In this document: piece after piece, positions 49,564 to 61,100 of the stretch
Numbering within the stretch: position 1 is the first letter of the stretch
How the letters are laid out: every line of letters begins with the position of its first letter
NCBI GenBank assembly: GCA_024397935.1
Contig: CP073743.1
Coordinates: 2,666,001 to 2,730,000, forward strand
Origin: a bacterium SCSIO 12844
Lineage (GTDB): Bacteria > Pseudomonadota > Gammaproteobacteria > Francisellales > Francisellaceae
DNA length: 64,000 bases
Direction of reading: 5' to 3'
Notes under the pieces: generated by a model
What the model saw: only the letters and a program-made list of their open reading frames with translations
What the model was told of the DNA's origin: nothing
Databases searched by the model: none
Made by a program: the position numbers and the translations under genes

Positions 49564-50379
49564 TTAATTTAAATTGCTATTTTGAACCTTCAAATTATAG
49601 CGTCTAGCTTTTAATGCATAGTATAAAGCTAACTTTAAAATAGCAACCAATGGCCAAACAAATGCAGAAAGAAAAATAGTAACAACTTCATCAATCCCAA
49701 ATATCAAGGAATTATCCGTACCTGTTGCACTTTGTATTAACCACTCTCCAATTGATGGAATATTAAGTAAAATATAACAGATAAACGCTATACCCAATGA
49801 CTTAGTATATGCACCAATTGTTAGTTTAAAGCTTTCACTAATTGAACTAAACGCACTTTTTTGATCATATAGTATCAGTGGTATATAAATGATTAAAGCA
49901 GCATAAACAAGAATACCTAATATGCCAAAAATCATGCTTGATACCATTACTGAGAGCATTAATAGTAAATAGACAAATAATGTCGCTATTGCAATAACAA
50001 TAAGACGAGATAAAACAAATTGAACATGTTTAGTTATTGGCTGAGAACGTCCTTGCCAACTCTCATCAACAACGTTTTGAAAAAGTGCTGTTGCAAAAGG
50101 AAGAATTACTAAATAAAAAACAATACCAGTAGCAATAACCAAATGCATTGTTGAGGTGACTTTATCTGCAAATGCGGATAAATCTTGACCCTTAGCATTT
50201 TCTTGCATCATTTGATAGATCAAATCGATCATACCTGAACGCTGCATAAATATAATAAACAATTGATATAACACTGACACAATCAAGGCAATAATAAACA
50301 GCCGTTTAATGTTCTGTCGGTACAATTCCCATGTTCTTTGAATGATTTCACTAAAACTTGGCTCATTCAATAATTTCAT
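49564..50379 (-). CDS. Multi-pass inner-membrane protein, YciC/UPF0259-like
   Basis: 271 residues with about six hydrophobic segments (near 25-45, 75-100, 120-150, 150-170, 195-215, 235-255). The opening FSEIIQRTWELYRQNIKRLFIIALIVSVLY is a pattern common to YciC/UPF0259 and related membrane proteins. No catalytic motif is visible and the function is unknown. It is divergent from the SIS-domain gene, with 81 bp between the starts. Confidence 0.6.
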   Translation of the reverse strand: MKLLNEPSFSEIIQRTWELYRQNIKRLFIIALIVSVLYQLFIIFMQRSGMIDLIYQMMQENAKGQDLSAFADKVTSTMHLVIATGIVFYLVILPFATALFQNVVDESWQGRSQPITKHVQFVLSRLIVIAIATLFVYLLLMLSVMVSSMIFGILGILVYAALIIYIPLILYDQKSAFSSISESFKLTIGAYTKSLGIAFICYILLNIPSIGEWLIQSATGTDNSLIFGIDEVVTIFLSAFVWPLVAILKLALYYALKARRYNLKVQNSNLN

Positions 50380-50460
50380 CAGATTCCTCGTTTGACCTTT
50401 AACCCATATTGTGGCAGAGTACCGAAAGTTTTATCATTTATCAATAACAAAGGGAAAATT

Positions 50461-51057
50461 ATGCTACTGAGCGAACGGGTAAAAGAACATTTCTCAAATA
50501 GCATTCAAATGATGATCTCATCAGCTGATACCTTAAGTGAGCCAATTGCTCAAGCTGGTGATTTAATTGTACAAACCTTACTAAATGGTGGTAAAATTTT
50601 TACTTGTGGAAATGATGGCGCAGCTGCAAATGCACAACACTTAGCGGCTCAATTATTAAATCGTTATGAGATGGAACGCCCATCATTACCTGCAATTGCA
50701 TTAACTTCAAACGTCTCAACATTAACTGCTATAGGTAGTGGTGATCATTATCGTGAGATTTTCTCAAAACAAATTTATGCACTCGCTTCTGAAGTTGACA
50801 TTTTAATTGCAATATCTACTGATAACTTTGCTGAAAATATTATTCAAGCAATCCACGTTGCTCATGAAAAAGGCAGTAAAGTAATTGCCATTACGGGCGG
50901 CAAATCAGGCGGCATTGACAATTTATTAGAAAATAATGACATCAATATTTTAGCTCCTTCAGAAAAAATACCACATATTCAAGAGTGCCATACATTAATC
51001 ATCCATATACTCTGTGACTTAATAGATCAAAAGTTATTTGGCTCAGAAAGCTTTTAA
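50461..51057 (+). CDS. SIS-domain protein, DiaA/GmhA-like
   Basis: 198 residues from the ATG at 50461, which has an AAGGG site upstream. An in-frame ATG at 50392 would add 23 residues with no family match. It contains one SIS sugar-isomerase fold: GGKIFTCGNDGAAANAQHLAAQLLNRYEMERPSLPAIAL, GSGDHYREIF, IAISTDNFAENIIQAI and IPHIQECHTLIIHILCDLID. GmhA (phosphoheptose isomerase, LPS heptose) and DiaA (DnaA-binding initiation factor) share this pattern. The GmhA zinc-site residues cannot be judged by eye. Context gives no decision. Confidence 0.8.
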   Translation: MLLSERVKEHFSNSIQMMISSADTLSEPIAQAGDLIVQTLLNGGKIFTCGNDGAAANAQHLAAQLLNRYEMERPSLPAIALTSNVSTLTAIGSGDHYREIFSKQIYALASEVDILIAISTDNFAENIIQAIHVAHEKGSKVIAITGGKSGGIDNLLENNDINILAPSEKIPHIQECHTLIIHILCDLIDQKLFGSESF

Positions 51058-51087
51058 AGCGCTAATATTTTAATAGAACTACAAAAA

Positions 51088-51516
51088 TTATTTTCGTTCT
51101 CTTTTCTGACAATCCTTACAAATCACATAAAGACATAAACTATGATCTACCAAATCATAGCCTTTTTGATCAGCAATAATATGCTGACGTTGCTCTATCA
51201 GCTCATCATAAAACTCTTCTACCTTACGACAAGAAACACAAATCATATGATCATGATGATGATCAGGTACTAACTCATACACTGCTTGATCATCTCCCAA
51301 ATTCAATCGATTGACTAACCCTGCACTTTCAAACTGGCCTAATACACGATAAACCGTTGCTAAAGCAACTTGCTCCCCTTGCTTTTGTAATTCATAGTGA
51401 ACCTCTTCAGCAGAAAAATGACGATCACCTTTAGATGCTTCTAATAATTGCAATATTTTCACCCTTGGCTGAGTTACTCTAAGGCCTGCCTCTTTCAATT
51501 CTTGTTGTTTTGACAT
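51088..51516 (-). CDS. fur: Ferric uptake regulator
   Basis: 142 residues: winged-helix domain (AGLRVTQPRVKILQLLE, SAEEVHYELQKQGEQVALATVYRVLGQFESAGLV), metal-binding HHHDHMICVSCRKVEEF, and a C-terminal CKDCQ pair for structural zinc. Fur represses iron-uptake genes when loaded with Fe2+. It is divergent from bamE, an arrangement also known in Pseudomonas (fur-omlA). The two coiled-coil porins in the window are plausible targets, although no convincing Fur box was found before either. Confidence 0.97.
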   Translation of the reverse strand: MSKQQELKEAGLRVTQPRVKILQLLEASKGDRHFSAEEVHYELQKQGEQVALATVYRVLGQFESAGLVNRLNLGDDQAVYELVPDHHHDHMICVSCRKVEEFYDELIEQRQHIIADQKGYDLVDHSLCLYVICKDCQKRERK

Positions 51517-51559
51517 ATTGCTAAACTCGCTTTAATTAATGTAATGTTTTTACTAGTTA

Positions 51560-51588
51560 TTGAGTCATGCGCGTGATTCGATTATCAT
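51560..51588 (+). promoter_or_regulatory. Candidate promoter of bamE in the fur/bamE gap
   Basis: TTGAGT (51560-51565) and TATCAT (51583-51588) are 17 bp apart. The sequence GATTCGATTATCAT around the -10 box has partial similarity to Fur hexamers, too weak to call a Fur site. Confidence 0.35.
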
Positions 51589-51628
51589 GTCATAACTTTA
51601 TAAAATAAAATTAAGTGCGTATTATACT

Positions 51629-52090
51629 ATGATCAGTCAAAAAGCGTTAGCCCCATTATTAGTCGCCATCACTTTAAGCTTAAATGCTTGTAGCTTATTT
51701 ACACCTTATACCGCTCCCGTACAACAAGGTAAAATTATTACTCAAAAAGATATTAAACAATTAAAACCAGGAATGAGCCAATCACAAGTTCAATTTATTC
51801 TTGGCTCACCTGATATTGTCGATCCATTCCATAAAAATACTTGGTATTATGTTTATACCATTAAACACTACAATACAACAATGGAAGAAAAACAGTTACA
51901 CGTTAATTTTAGTGATGGGAAACTTGTTAGTATCTCTGGTGATTATCCACCACCACAAGTTATTGAGTATACAAAAAAAGACAATGATGAAACTAAAACA
52001 GATACGCCACAGAACACTAAAGATAACAAAACCCAATCCTCATCTAAATCTTCATCACCTTCTAATGCTAATACAGCAAAAAATAAATAA
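51629..52090 (+). CDS. bamE: Outer-membrane assembly lipoprotein BamE
   Basis: 153 residues with lipobox LNAC (C21) and the SmpA/OmlA domain: QGKIITQKDIKQLKPGMSQSQVQFILGSPDIVDPFHKNTWYYVY. BamE is part of the BAM complex that inserts beta-barrels. It has a longer low-complexity Ser/Asn/Thr/Lys tail (residues about 120-153) than E. coli BamE (113 residues). It is divergent from fur and converges with the giant repeat gene, 21 bp apart. Confidence 0.95.
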   Translation: MISQKALAPLLVAITLSLNACSLFTPYTAPVQQGKIITQKDIKQLKPGMSQSQVQFILGSPDIVDPFHKNTWYYVYTIKHYNTTMEEKQLHVNFSDGKLVSISGDYPPPQVIEYTKKDNDETKTDTPQNTKDNKTQSSSKSSSPSNANTAKNK

Positions 52091-52111
52091 CTTTACTTTA
52101 ATCACCTAAGC

Positions 52112-55100
52112 TTACTTTTTACCAAACAGTTTTAATAAGTAATGTTTGGTTTGCTCTATCTGATAACGATAGCCTAACTCACGCTCTTTATCCCGCTCAG
52201 CAATCAACTGCTCAATATCAATTGATTGGTCATTTAAAAGCTTATCTTTAATGCTTTCTAATAAGCCAGGTGTTAAGAAAGTAGTAACATTATCTTGCGT
52301 AACTTTATCTAGCAGCTCAGCAATCATTGCTTTAACTTCACCTTGACTACTTTCCACACTAATGTTTTCTAGCTTAGCAATAGCTTCTTCTAAATTAGCG
52401 TCATTAAATAACTGATAAACTTCATTAACCTGAGCTTGTTCAATCACTGCACCATTACCATTTGCATGCCCATTACCATTTAGTGCAGCTTGCTCAATTT
52501 GCTCTACTTTATCAGAGCTTAATGAGAAATGAAGCTCATGATACATAACATTATCTTTATAAATTCTAGCAATAAAGTTTGTATCTCCATCATAATCAGA
52601 GTTACCAACATACTTCACGTTAACCTCATTTGCATTTGTTGATATTTCAAAACTTCCCTGATGAGGCTCAACGCCTTCGATTGACATTGTAACACCAGGC
52701 TGATTATAAACTGTAAATAAGTTTATACCATCTGTTTTTGGCACTAACGCTTTGAATGGATCAGATATAGTTCCTTGAGCAGTTAAAGCTGTTTCTATTT
52801 CAATTGAAATTGTAATTGATATCGTTGCATCAAGACCTGTAATATCATCACCAATACCTTCAGATGAAACCACTCCTTCATCTGGTGATGTTATGCCAAC
52901 AAATAATGGTGGCCTATAATCTATAATATCAATTCTACTCAAGCCATCACGAGGTAAGAATACTTGACGATGCACATCAGATATAAAGGTATCACCACGA
53001 TCAAAGCCATTTAACTGAATTAATCCACTATCTATAACGTGTGTACCATCTGTTACATGAAAGCGGAAGCTTGGTGCATTAAATGAATCATCGTGAAGGA
53101 AGCCAACTGTACCATTTAAAATTTCTTGGAAAGTAAATGCAGTGACTGGCGCACCTGTCGCTATATTAACAAATGATGCACTATTAATCTCAGTTAATGT
53201 AATAATTAAATTAACTGGAATTGTATCAAGATCAATAATATCAACAATGCTATTATCAAATACAACTAATACACCTCTATCTATCGTAAATGGTGTAACT
53301 GTTAATTGTGGTACATCTGCAATGTCAATAACATTAATCGCTACCGTATCAACATCTAAAAGACTTGTTGCATCGGTTGATGTAACAACCAATAAATCTG
53401 AACCAAAGTAATTTAAATCACCTAAATACTGTAAGCTTGCTAAGGTCGCATTAATATCTGCTTCACTACCTGTGATAGTTAAATCACCACTGCCATTACT
53501 ACCGGCACTTATTGTCGCACTGCCTGATAAACTAACCGTTAAGCTACCATTACTTACTTGTAGACGTGTTGATGATAAATTACCATCTGGATCGGTAACA
53601 CTGATACCGGCTATGGCTGTTAGTGTATCCTCTGGAATACTTTGAGCACCTGGCACTGTATTAATTGGTGCATCATCGGCCGGATTAACCGTAATTGTCA
53701 CTGTATCTACATCTGTTAAGCTTGTTGGCAAGGTTGCATCGCTTGAAGTTACTGTTAAAGTATCTAAACCATTAAAGTCTTGGCTACCTTGATAAGTTAA
53801 ACTTGCTAAGGTCGCATTAATATCAGCCTCACTACCTGTGATGGTTAAATCACCACTGCCATTACTACCTGCACTGATCGTTGCACTACCTGATAAGATA
53901 ACTGTTAAGCTACCATCATTAACTTGTAATTGCGTACTTACTAAATCACCATCAACATCCGTTACACTGATTAAATTACCATTACCCACATTAAAGGCTA
54001 AGATTTCATCTTCATTAACACTTTGAGCACCTGGGACACTATTAACTGGAGCATCTGCTGTATTGGTTACTATAATCTCAACCGTATCAACATCACTTAA
54101 GCTTGTTGCATCGGTTGAGGTAACCGTTAATATATCTGAACCAATAAAGTCTGTATTACCTTGATAGGTTAAGCTTAATAACGTTGCATTAATGTCAGCT
54201 TCACTTCCTGAAATCGTTAAATCACCACTACCATTACTACCACCACTGATCGTTGCACTACCTGATAAAATTACCGTTAATATACCATTATTAACCGCTA
54301 ATTGAGTGGATGATAAGTTGCCATTTGGATCGGTAACACTAATACTACCAATACCTAATATTGCTTCTTCGGCTACTGCTTGAGCACCTGGAACAGTATT
54401 AACTGGCGCATCCGATGGATTCGCTGAATTAACGGTTATACCTAATACATCAACATCTGATAATGCTGGCGCTGCACTGTCAAATGATGTAACTGTTAAG
54501 ACATCTGCACCAGTAAAGCCTAAACTACCTTGATAAATTAAACTTGATAAGCTTGCATTAATATCTGCTTCACTGCCTGAAATCGTTAAATCACCACTGC
54601 CATTAGAACCCGCACTGATCGTTGCACCACCTACTAATATAACAGTCAAGCTACCATTATTTACTTGTAAGCGAGTCGTTGCTAAATTGCCATCAACATC
54701 CGTTACACTAATACCTGCAATGGCTAATGGTAATTCCTGATTGGCTGTTTGATTACCTGGTAAACTATTCACTGGTGGATCATTTAATGGATTAACATTA
54801 ATCGCAACGGTATCTACATCTGATAATGGCGTTGCACTTGAATCTAATGATGTGACCGTTAAGACATCTGAACCATTATAATGTAAGTTAGCTTGATAGA
54901 TTAAAGTTGCTAACGTTGCATTGATATCAGCCTCACTACCTGAGATGGTTAAATCACCACTGCCATTACTACCTGCACTTATCGTTGCACTACCTGATAA
55001 ACTAATGGTTAATGTACCATTATTAACCTGTAATTGAGTCGATGATAAATTACCATCTGGATCTGTCACTGTAATGGCATTACCACCACCTAAGTTAAAG

Positions 55101-58100
55101 GCTAAGGCTGTATCTTCATCTACACTTTGAGCGCCTGGGACACTGTTAATTGGTGGATCATTATCTAATGAAGTAACATTAATCGCAACGGTATCTACAT
55201 CACTTAAGCTTGTTGCATCGGTTGAAGTAACCGTTAATAAATCTGGACCAAAGTAGTCTTGATTACCCTGATATGTCAATGTCGCTAAGGTGTTATTAAT
55301 ATCAACTTCACTACCTGAAATCGTTAAGTCACCACTACCGTTACTACCGGCACTGATCGTTGCACTACCTGATAAGGTAACGGTTAAGAAACCATTATGC
55401 ACTTCTAGGCGTGTTGTTGATAAGTTGCCATTTGGATCGGTAACACTGATACCGCCTAATGCTAAAACTGTATCTTCATTAATACTTTGAGCGCCAGGGA
55501 AAGTATTAACTGGGGCATCTGATGGATTCGCTGCATTAACTGTAATTGCAACAGTATCTACATCACTTAAGCCTGTTGGTAAGGTTGCATCAACTGAAGT
55601 CATCGTTAAGGTATCTGAACCAACAAAGGCTGCATTTCCTTCATAAATTAAGGTTGCTAAGGTATTGTTAATATCAGCTTCACTACCTGTGATGGTTAAA
55701 TCACCGCTACCATTACTACCACTACTAATTGTCGCACTACCTGCTAAAGTAACCGTTAAGAAACCATTATTAACCTGTAATTGCGTACTTACTAAATTAC
55801 CATCTGGGTCTGTAACACTTAAGCCTGTAATTGCATGTGGTAATTCTTGATCGGCTGTTTGAGCACCTGGCACTGTATTAATCGGTGCATCATTATCATT
55901 CGCTGTAACATTAATCGCCACTGTATCAACATCTAATAAACTCGTTGCATCTAATGAAAGTACCGTTAAGACATCTGGACCAAAGTAATCTTGATTGCCT
56001 TGATATTGTACGCTTGCTAATGTCGCATTGATATCCGCTTCACTACCTGAAATGGTTAAATCACCGCTGCCATTACTACCGGCACTTATTGTTGCACTGC
56101 CTGATAAGATAACAGTCAAGCTACCATTACTTACCGTTAATTGAGTCGATGATAAATTACCATCTGGATCGGTAACACTGATACCAGCTATGGCTGTTAA
56201 TGTATCCTCTGGAATACTTTGAGCTCCTGGCACTGTATTAATCGGTGCATCATTATCTACTGCTGTGACAGTAATATTAATCGTATCTACATCAGTTAAA
56301 CCAGTTGGTAAAGTTGCATCGGTTGACGTCATCGTTAAGGTATCTAAACCAAAGAAGTTAAAGTTACCTAAATAGGTTAATGAGGCTAAAGTTGCATTAA
56401 TATCTGCTTCACTACCTGTGATGGTTAAATCACCACTGCCATTACTACCGCTACTTATCGTTGCACTGCCAACTAAGATCACTTCTAAAGTACCATTATT
56501 AACCTGTAACTGAGTTGAGACTAAGTTGCCATCTGGGTCGGTGACACTTAAGCCATTAATACCACTAGTAAAGGCTAAGGTTTCATCTTCATTGACTACT
56601 TGTGGGCCTGGCACTGTATTAATTGGTGCGTCATTATCTACTGCTGTGACATTAATCGCTACCGTATCAACATCTAAAAGACTTGTTGCATCGGTTGATG
56701 TAACAACCAATAAATCTGAACCAAAGTAATTTAAATCACCTAAATACTGTAAGCTTGCTAAGGTCGCATTAATATCTGCTTCACTACCTGAAATGGTTAA
56801 ATCACCACTGCCATTACTACCGGCACTTATTGTCGCACTGCCTGATAAACTAACCGTTAAGCTACCATTACTTACTTGTAGACGTGTTGATGATAAATTA
56901 CCATCTGGATCGGTAACACTGATACCGGCTATGGCTGTTAGTGTATCCTCTGGAATACTTTGAGCACCTGGCACTGTATTAATTGGTGCATCATCGGCCG
57001 GATTAACCGTAATTGTCACTGTATCTACATCTGTTAAGCTTGTTGGCAAGGTTGCATCGCTTGAAGTTACTGTTAAAGTATCTGAACCATTAAAGTCTTG
57101 GCTACCTTGATAAGTTAAACTTGCTAAGGTGGCATTAATATCAGCCTCACTACCTGTGATGGTTAAATCACCACTGCCATTACTACCACCACTGATCGTT
57201 GCACTACCTGATAAGATAACTGTTAAGCTACCATCATTAACTTGTAATTGCGTACTTACTAAATCACCATCAACATCCGTTACACTGATTAAATTACCAT
57301 TACCCACATTAAAGGCTAAGATTTCATCTTCATTAACACTTTGAGCACCTGGAACACTATTAACCGGAGCATCTGCTGTATTGGTTACTATAATCTCAAC
57401 CGTATCAACATCACTTAAGCTTGTTGCATCGGTTGAGGTAACCGTTAATATATCTGAACCAATAAAGTCTGTATTACCTTGATAGGTTAAGCTTAATAAC
57501 GTTGCATTAATGTCAGCTTCACTACCTGAAATGGTTAAATCACCACTACCATTACTACCACCACTGATCGTTGCACTACCTGATAAAGTTACCGTTAATA
57601 TACCATTATTAACCGCTAATTGAGTGGATGATAAGTTGCCATTTGGATCGGTAACACTAATACTACCAATACCTAATATTGCTTCTTCTGCTACTGCTTG
57701 AGCACCTGGAACAGTATTAACTGGCGCATCCGATGGATTCGCTGAATTAACTGTTATACCTAATACATCAACATCTGATAATGCTGGCGCTGCACTGTCA
57801 AATGATGTAACTGTTAAGACATCTGCACCAGTAAAGCCTAAACTACCTTGATAAATTAAACTTGATAAGCTTGCATTAATATCTGCTTCACTGCCTGAAA
57901 TCGTTAAATCACCACTGCCATTAGAACCCGCACTGATCGTTGCACCACCTACTAATATAACAGTCAAGCTACCATTATTTACTTGTAAGCGAGTCGTTGC
58001 TAAATTGCCATCAACATCCGTTACACTAATACCTGAAATGGCTAATGGTAATTCCTGATTGGCTGTTTGATTACCTGGTAAACTATTCACTGGTGGATCA

Positions 58101-61100
58101 TTTAATGGATTAACATTAATCGCAACGGTATCTACATCTGATAATGGCGTTGCACTTGAATCTAATGATGTGACCGTTAAGACATCTGAACCATTATAAT
58201 GTAAGTTAGCTTGATAGATTAAAGTTGCTAACGTTGCATTGATATCAGCCTCACTACCTGAGATGGTTAAATCACCACTGCCATTACTACCACTACTAAT
58301 TGTCGCACTACCTGCTAAAGTAACCGTTAAGAAACCATTATTAACCTGTAATTGAGTCGATGCTAAATTACCATCTGGATCAGTTACTGTAATAGCATTA
58401 CCACCACCTAAGTTAAAGGCTAAGGCTGTATCTTCATCTACACTTTGAGCGCCTGGGACACTGTTAATTGGTGGATCATTATCTAATGAAGTAACATTAA
58501 TCGCAACGGTATCTACATCACTTAAGCTTGTTGCATCGGTTGAAGTAACCGTTAATAAATCTGGACCAAAGTAGTCTTGATTACCCTGATATGTCAATGT
58601 CGCTAAGGTGTTATTAATATCAACTTCACTACCTGAAATCGTTAAGTCACCACTACCGTTACTACCGGCACTGATCGTTGCACTACCTGATAAGGTAACG
58701 GTTAAGAAACCATTATGCACTTCTAGGCGTGTTGTTGATAAGTTACCATTTGGATCGGTAACACTGATACCGCTTAATGCTAAAACTGTATCTTCATTAA
58801 CACTTTGAGCGCCAGGGAAAGTATTAACTGGGGCATCTGATGGATTCGCTGCATTAACTGTAATTGCAACAGTATCTACATCACTTAAGCCTGTTGGTAA
58901 GGTTGCATCAACTGAAGTCATCGTTAAGGTATCTGAACCAACAAAGGCTGCATTTCCTTCATAAATTAAGGTTGCTAAGGTATTGTTAATATCAGCTTCA
59001 CTACCTGTGATGGTTAAATCACCGCTACCATTACTACCACTACTAATTGTCGCACTACCTGCTAAAGTAACCGTTAAGAAACCATTATTAACCTGTAATT
59101 GCGTACTTACTAAATTACCATCTGGGTCTGTAACACTTAAGCCTGTAATTGCATGTGGTAATTCTTGATCGGCTGTTTGAGCACCTGGCACTGTATTAAT
59201 CGGTGCATCATTATCATTCGCTGTAACATTAATCGCCACTGTATCAACATCTAATAAACTCGTTGCATCTAATGAAAGTACCGTTAAGACATCTGGACCA
59301 AAGTAATCTTGATTGCCTTGATATTGTACGCTTGCTAATGTCGCATTGATATCCGCTTCACTACCTGAAATGGTTAAATCACCGCTGCCATTACTACCGG
59401 CACTTATTGTTGCACTGCCTGATAAGATAACAGTCAAGCTACCATTACTTACCGTTAATTGAGTCGATGATAAATTACCATCTGGATCGGTAACACTGAT
59501 ACCAGCTATGGCTGTTAATGTATCCTCTGGAATACTTTGAGCTCCTGGCACTGTATTAATCGGTGCATCATTATCTACTGCTGTGACAGTAATATTAATC
59601 GTATCTACATCAGTTAAACCAGTTGGTAAAGTTGCATCGGTTGACGTCATCGTTAAGGTATCTAAACCAAAGAAGTTAAAGTTACCTAAATAGGTTAATG
59701 AGGCTAAAGTTGCATTAATATCTGCTTCACTACCTGTGATGGTTAAATCACCACTGCCATTACTACCGCTACTTATCGTTGCACTGCCAACTAAGATCAC
59801 TTCTAAAGTACCATTATTAACCTGTAACTGAGTTGAGACTAAGTTGCCATCTGGGTCGGTGACACTTAAGCCATTAATACCACTAGTAAAGGCTAAGGTT
59901 TCATCTTCATTGACTACTTGTGGGCCTGGCACTGTATTAATTGGTGCGTCATTATCTACTGCTGTGACATTAATCGCTACCGTATCAACATCTAAAAGAC
60001 TTGTTGCATCGGTTGATGTAACAACCAATAAATCTGAACCAAAGTAATTTAAATCACCTAAATACTGTAAGCTTGCTAAGGTCGCATTAATATCTGCTTC
60101 ACTACCTGAAATGGTTAAATCACCACTGCCATTACTACCGGCACTTATTGTCGCACTGCCTGATAAACTAACCGTTAAGCTACCATTACTTACTTGTAGA
60201 CGTGTTGATGATAAATTACCATCTGGATCGGTAACACTGATACCGGCTATGGCTGTTAGTGTATCCTCTGGAATACTTTGAGCACCTGGCACTGTATTAA
60301 TTGGTGCATCATCGGCCGGATTAACCGTAATTGTCACTGTATCTACATCTGTTAAGCTTGTTGGCAAGGTTGCATCGCTTGAAGTTACTGTTAAAGTATC
60401 TGAACCATTAAAGTCTTGGCTACCTTGATAAGTTAAACTTGCTAAGGTGGCATTAATATCAGCCTCACTACCTGTGATGGTTAAATCACCACTGCCATTA
60501 CTACCACCACTGATCGTTGCACTACCTGATAAGATAACTGTTAAGCTACCATCATTAACTTGTAATTGCGTACTTACTAAATCACCATCAACATCCGTTA
60601 CACTGATTAAATTACCATTACCCACATTAAAGGCTAAGATTTCATCTTCATTAACACTTTGAGCACCTGGAACACTATTAACCGGAGCATCTGCTGTATT
60701 GGTTACTATAATCTCAACCGTATCAACATCACTTAAGCTTGTTGCATCGGTTGAGGTAACCGTTAATATATCTGAACCAATAAAGTCTGTATTACCTTGA
60801 TAGGTTAAGCTTAATAACGTTGCATTAATGTCAGCTTCACTACCTGAAATGGTTAAATCACCACTACCATTACTACCACCACTGATCGTTGCACTACCTG
60901 ATAAAGTTACCGTTAATATACCATTATTAACCGCTAATTGAGTGGATGATAAGTTGCCATTTGGATCGGTAACACTAATACTACCAATACCTAATATTGC
61001 TTCTTCTGCTACTGCTTGAGCACCTGGAACAGTATTAACTGGCGCATCCGATGGATTCGCTGAATTAACTGTTATACCTAATACATCAACATCTGATAAT

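Noticed and set aside
52112-53330. RTX/type I secretion signal at the C-terminus of the giant protein
   Set aside because: No GGxGxD nonapeptides are present and the tail is charged and helical; a divergent T1SS signal cannot be excluded but is not visible.
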